From positions 1 to 8,980 of the forward strand of contig CAIOLH010000170.1 in NCBI GenBank assembly GCA_903859115.1: a DNA stretch of 8,980 bases, in the 5' to 3' direction. The stretch is from an uncultured Opitutia bacterium. Its GTDB lineage: Bacteria > Verrucomicrobiota > Verrucomicrobiae > Opitutales > UBA953. Positions 6,813-8,980 of the stretch are shown here, piece by piece (position 1 is the stretch's first letter; every line of letters begins with the position of its first letter). The notes below the pieces were generated by a model. It was given only the letters and a program-made list of their open reading frames with translations. It had not been told where the DNA came from and searched no databases. The translations under genes and the position numbers were made by a program.

Positions 6813-7418
6813 ATGACCTTCTCGCTCGATTTAACTAAACCCCTAAGCCGTGTCGGCTTAATTGTTAACCTGGTTTTCCTCACCGTCGTTTTTTCGGCGA
6901 TCTCCTGGTTAAGTTTTGGGTTTATGACGAATACCTTGCCCACTTCGAGCGCTCACGAAGAAGAGCAAGCGATTGCACAAAAAGTACAGGATCAAACCTT
7001 TTCGAAATTAAAAGCGGCGGCTAAAGGAAAAGCTTTCGACGAAAAAGCGGCGACTGCTGAAGCACGTGCTAAGGGTGTCGAAGCTGCAGAAAAAGAAGCT
7101 GAAAAAATTCATCACCACGCAGTTGAAGGTTGGGCGCCCTTTGCAATTTTCCTACTTATTCTATCAGCCATTTTCTTTACGGGCTTTCTCGCCATTGCGT
7201 TGCTACGTCGTGCTTACGATGCCGCTGCCTCAACTTTCTTCGCCTTCCTCGCTATCGCAGGTGGATTGGCTTATGCTACCTTTGTTGCCTTTGAACCATT
7301 CTTAACCCACCACGAGCTGACCAAGACTTGGGCGCCTGCTGGAATCGTCGGTTTAGTTTTGATTTTACCCCTGTTATTTAAGGGTGAAAATCAAAGTCAC
7401 ACCGAAGACGCTCACTGA
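6813..7418 (+). CDS. Unrecognised four-helix membrane protein with a charged, His-tipped loop, 201 aa
   Basis: I do not recognise a family. Four hydrophobic segments are visible at about 13-36, 107-131, 138-162 and 173-189. Positive-inside reasoning (TKPLSR before the first, LLRR after the second, KGENQ after the fourth) places both ends in the cytoplasm. The loop at 47-104 would then be periplasmic. That loop is rich in Ala, Lys and Glu, probably one long helix or coiled coil, and ends EKIHHHAVE with three histidines (100-102). The last periplasmic loop holds another His pair (166-167), and the tail has two more, so metal binding is conceivable but unproven. The ATG at 6813 is the only sensible start; it lacks a clear Shine-Dalgarno. 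The gene is divergent from the HAD gene and ends 3 bases before the surE stop. Clean coding structure and membrane topology make it a real gene; no function is claimed. Confidence 0.75.
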   Translation: MTFSLDLTKPLSRVGLIVNLVFLTVVFSAISWLSFGFMTNTLPTSSAHEEEQAIAQKVQDQTFSKLKAAAKGKAFDEKAATAEARAKGVEAAEKEAEKIHHHAVEGWAPFAIFLLILSAIFFTGFLAIALLRRAYDAAASTFFAFLAIAGGLAYATFVAFEPFLTHHELTKTWAPAGIVGLVLILPLLFKGENQSHTEDAH

Positions 7419-7467
7419 TTTTTAGAGTCGGCTGACTTGGCCGAAATCAAAAACGGTGTGACTGATT
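7394..7467. repeat. Inverted repeat straddling the convergent junction of the membrane-protein and surE genes
   Basis: AGTCACACCG (7395-7404) and CGGTGTGACT (7454-7463) are perfect 10-base inverted arms separated by 49 bases. Four further pairs (AATC/GATT) extend the match if two unpaired A bases are allowed on the left arm. The repeat centre (about 7429) is close to the gap between the two stop codons. Inside it is a second stem, TCGGC (7428-7432) with GCCGA (7440-7444). It may form a bidirectional transcript-end structure, although no run of T follows either stem. Confidence 0.45.
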
Positions 7468-8195
7468 AAGCCTTCTTCAATGGCGGCTAAATCAGTATCT
7501 TTTCCTGCCTTGATGACCTCACCGTCGCTCCAGGCAAAACTGTATCCGAGAGCTGATGGCTTAAAGAGTGAACTGTGTCGAACGAGTGCCGGGATAGTTT
7601 TCTTAACTTTGGTTTCCGCAGTTACTTTACTCGGATAATTTAAACTGTGAACGTGTAAATCTGTGACTGGTTTGCCGACTAAGCTTTTTGCAAAGGCAGC
7701 GGCGTGATCGCAGGCGGCATCGAGGTGAGGTTGAATACTGCTGGGGCAAACGCTCGGATTGCGATGAACGGCTTCGAATACACTTTGTTCTAAGTCGAAT
7801 GAACAAGCAACAGAGGGGAGACCCCAGGCACTTCCTTCGGTCGCACCAGCAAGAGTACCTGAACTCAGACACAAAGGCATAGTGGCGTTGAAGCCAATAT
7901 TCATGCCTGAAAGTACGACATCAGGTTTCTTTTTCAAAAGATTCCCCAGCGCGATATTTACGCAATCGGAAGGAGTTCCATCAATAGCCCAAGCTTCATG
8001 TCCGCAATTGGGATAGGATGAAACGGTGACTTCGCGGTGTCGACTAAAGGCCCGACCGATCCAGCTTCTTTCTCCGGAAGGTGCCGCCACCCAAACATGA
8101 AATCCTTGTTTAACGCAGGCTCGAACTAAATTCTGAAAGAAAGCAGCTCCGATGCCGTCATCATTGGTAACAAGAACCGTGGGAGCTGAAATCAT
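7422..8195 (-). CDS. surE: 5'/3'-nucleotidase SurE, 257 aa
   Basis: SurE removes phosphate from nucleoside 5'- and 3'-monophosphates, and in some species from short polyphosphate, using a divalent metal in the cytoplasm. The family's ordered motifs are all visible: LVTNDDGI (metal ligands Asp12, Asp13), APSGERSWIG (Ser44 ligand), IDGTPSDCVNIAL (71-83) and SGMNIGFN (Asn99 ligand), then SSGTLAGATEG (111-121). The last motif is usually YSGTVxAAxEG; here the Tyr is Ser. Length is normal (about 250-260). The ATG at 8195 puts NDDG near residue 11 as in homologues; no Shine-Dalgarno is obvious. It lies 50 bases downstream of the mcsA-like gene on the same strand, so the two may share a transcript. 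It converges on the membrane-protein gene. Assignment to the family is firm; preferred nucleotide is unknown. Confidence 0.95.
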   Translation of the reverse strand: MISAPTVLVTNDDGIGAAFFQNLVRACVKQGFHVWVAAPSGERSWIGRAFSRHREVTVSSYPNCGHEAWAIDGTPSDCVNIALGNLLKKKPDVVLSGMNIGFNATMPLCLSSGTLAGATEGSAWGLPSVACSFDLEQSVFEAVHRNPSVCPSSIQPHLDAACDHAAAFAKSLVGKPVTDLHVHSLNYPSKVTAETKVKKTIPALVRHSSLFKPSALGYSFAWSDGEVIKAGKDTDLAAIEEGLISHTVFDFGQVSRL

Positions 8196-8245
8196 AAGCC
8201 GAAGAGTGGTAAAACTTGGCTCACGGGCAATGCGTAAGGCAAAGA

Positions 8246-8734
8246 TTATTTTGTCGAAACCTTCGTGTCTAGTTCAGCAATCTGGTCCCTTAAAGCCGCC
8301 GCCGTTTCAAAATCTTCATTTTTTACAGCTAGAGCGAGTTCAGTTTTCGCTTTTTGTAGGCGATTTTTTAAATCCATTTCGGAAGGCTGAGGACGTCGAC
8401 CCGAATGCGAAATGCCTGGCTGGATTCGTGAAAGAGTAGGCAAGAGGTCCTGGGTGTGTGCTTCGTAGCATTGAGGGCAGCCGATACGGTGGGTGCGTTG
8501 AAAGTCCTCCCAGCGGAAGCCGCAGGATGGGCAGGAGCCTTGAATCTTCGGCATCGGTATATCGAGCTTTATGCCTAAGATTTGAGAGGGCAGGCTGCCC
8601 GCTGAGGGGGATGTTATGGAACTGGGACAGTGAGCACAGCTTGAGTAAGTCATAGCCTTTCCTCCCGCCACCAGTGTAATGAAAAGTGTGCAGGGTTTTT
8701 TGCATTGGGTGCAAACTGGAGGGACTGGTTCCAT
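8246..8734 (-). CDS. mcsA: McsA-like protein: four CxxC zinc motifs and a C-terminal UVR domain, 162 aa
   Basis: The layout matches McsA, the zinc protein that activates the arginine kinase McsB, which tags proteins for ClpCP degradation in Firmicutes. Four CxxC pairs are present: C8/C11, C33/C36, C68/C71 (SCPSCGFRWEDFQ) and C86/C89 (RIGCPQCYEAH), followed by DLLPTLSRIQPG and a basic linker. From about 122 to 158 is a UVR (UvrB/UvrC) motif, a helical hairpin rich in Glu and Ala with DFETAAALRDQIAEL, used for protein-protein contact. The resemblance to Bacillus McsA covers nearly the whole chain, including the spacing of the second finger. I chose the ATG at 8734; a TTG at 8740 is also in frame. 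No Shine-Dalgarno is visible, and the start codon lies in the arm of an inverted repeat. No mcsB or clpC is next to it; surE follows instead, so its partner is unproven. Confidence 0.85.
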   Translation of the reverse strand: MEPVPPVCTQCKKPCTLFITLVAGGKAMTYSSCAHCPSSITSPSAGSLPSQILGIKLDIPMPKIQGSCPSCGFRWEDFQRTHRIGCPQCYEAHTQDLLPTLSRIQPGISHSGRRPQPSEMDLKNRLQKAKTELALAVKNEDFETAAALRDQIAELDTKVSTK

Positions 8735-8751
8735 GGACAAGACTATGGAAC
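8728..8751 (-). promoter_or_regulatory. Inverted repeat GTTCCAT-N10-ATGGAAC burying the mcsA-like start codon
   Basis: Perfect 7-base arms flank 10 bases. Read on the minus strand, the mRNA would fold into a stem-loop whose 3' arm begins with the ATG start codon at 8734-8732, so translation initiation could be hindered unless the stem opens. It could instead be a DNA operator. The structure is seen in the sequence; its effect is inferred. Confidence 0.4.
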
Positions 8752-8757
8752 TTTTTG

Positions 8758-8763
8758 ATTCTA
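8758..8763 (-). promoter_or_regulatory. Possible -10 box (TAGAAT) for the mcsA-like gene
   Basis: TAGAAT on the minus strand matches 5 of 6 bases of the sigma-70 -10 consensus and lies about 24 bases upstream of the ATG. Transcription would then start near 8751, exactly at the outer edge of the start-codon hairpin. No -35 box with normal spacing is visible, so this is weak. Confidence 0.25.
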
Positions 8764-8825
8764 TTACAAGCCGGAGGCATTCTTTTCGGTTGAAGCCAGG
8801 CCAAGTCCGTATTGCCTAGTCTACG

Positions 8826-8980
8826 ATGTATTTAACCTTTCTTCCTGCGATACTCGCCGACACTGAAAAAGGCGCGATTTGGTATTTCAAACAATTGGAT
8901 AGCGCCGGCCTCGCGGTGGCTGGCGTTCTGGTAATTTGTTCTTTTATTGGTTGGGGTGCGATGATTCAAAAATGGTCCGA
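8826..8980 (+). CDS. N-terminus of a probable MotA/TolQ/ExbB proton channel protein (partial at the window edge)
   Basis: An open frame of 51 full codons starts at ATG 8826 and runs off the right edge. It reads MYLTFLPAILADTEKGAIW and so on: an amphipathic start, then one hydrophobic segment at about 28-46 (AGLAVAGVLVICSFIGWGAM) ending in MIQKWS. Position and style fit the first membrane helix of ExbB/TolQ proteins, in which the helix is followed by a basic W/K-containing turn. These proteins form the inner-membrane proton channel that powers TonB, TolA or motility partners. Only the first quarter or less is visible, so the family call rests on a short stretch and the alternative is an unrelated membrane protein. 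It is divergent from the mcsA-like gene with a 91-base gap and shows no Shine-Dalgarno. Confidence 0.55.
   Translation, partial: MYLTFLPAILADTEKGAIWYFKQLDSAGLAVAGVLVICSFIGWGAMIQKWS

Noticed and set aside
8152..8439. 95-codon plus-strand frame across the surE/mcsA gap
   Set aside because: It is antisense to the conserved start of surE and the UVR domain, with no start signal or recognisable domain.
8340..8804. 154-codon minus-strand frame overlapping the mcsA-like gene
   Set aside because: It is a different frame over a gene with four CxxC motifs and a UVR domain; its own translation has no recognisable motif.
1..8980. Defence island, CRISPR, toxin-antitoxin, integrase or transposon signals
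   Set aside because: No repeat array, recombinase, nuclease/toxin pair or terminal repeats were found; RecD2, dUTPase and HAD here look like housekeeping genes.

Overview
The window is a dense bacterial chromosomal segment of moderate GC content, with nine protein-coding genes (eight complete, one cut by the right edge) and almost no spare DNA. No RNA gene, CRISPR array, insertion sequence, phage gene or attachment site could be recognised. The mix of a stand-alone class III pseudopilin with an RRG|FTLIE signal, a long U32 protein, RecD2 without RecBC, a McsA-like protein and starts mostly lacking clear Shine-Dalgarno sequences suggests a Gram-negative organism, perhaps a lower-GC member of the Verrucomicrobiota (Opitutae-like). 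That taxonomic guess is inference from gene style only.

Layout. Left: a pseudopilin gene (34-819, minus) lies 15 bases after a compact all-alpha dUTPase gene (835-1209, minus). A 100-base divergent gap with three inverted repeats separates these from a U32/RlhA-like protein gene (1310-3838, plus). That gene meets recD2 (3835-6024, minus) tail to tail, with stop codons overlapping by 4 bases. recD2 lies just after a HAD phosphatase gene (6069-6725, minus), probably in one transcript. A short divergent gap with a 14-base inverted repeat leads to an unrecognised four-helix membrane protein gene (6813-7418, plus). This ends 3 bases from the end of surE (7422-8195, minus), which follows a McsA-like zinc-finger/UVR gene (8246-8734, minus). 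Finally a divergent plus-strand gene starts at 8826 and resembles the N-terminus of a MotA/TolQ/ExbB proton channel.

How the genes relate. Most are housekeeping. dUTPase keeps uracil out of DNA, RecD2 is a 5'-3' DNA helicase, the HAD enzyme resembles phosphoglycolate phosphatases (2-phosphoglycolate can arise from repair of oxidised DNA ends), and SurE dephosphorylates nucleotides. A loose nucleotide-pool and DNA-maintenance theme can be argued but not proved. The U32 protein probably acts in RNA hydroxylation, and the McsA-like protein in protein quality control.

I found no convincing new multi-gene system. The points most worth a second look are non-coding or unassigned: a hairpin that would bury the mcsA-like start codon, an inverted repeat straddling the 7418/7422 convergent junction, clustered inverted repeats in the dUTPase/U32 gap, and the orphan membrane protein with a charged, histidine-tipped loop.
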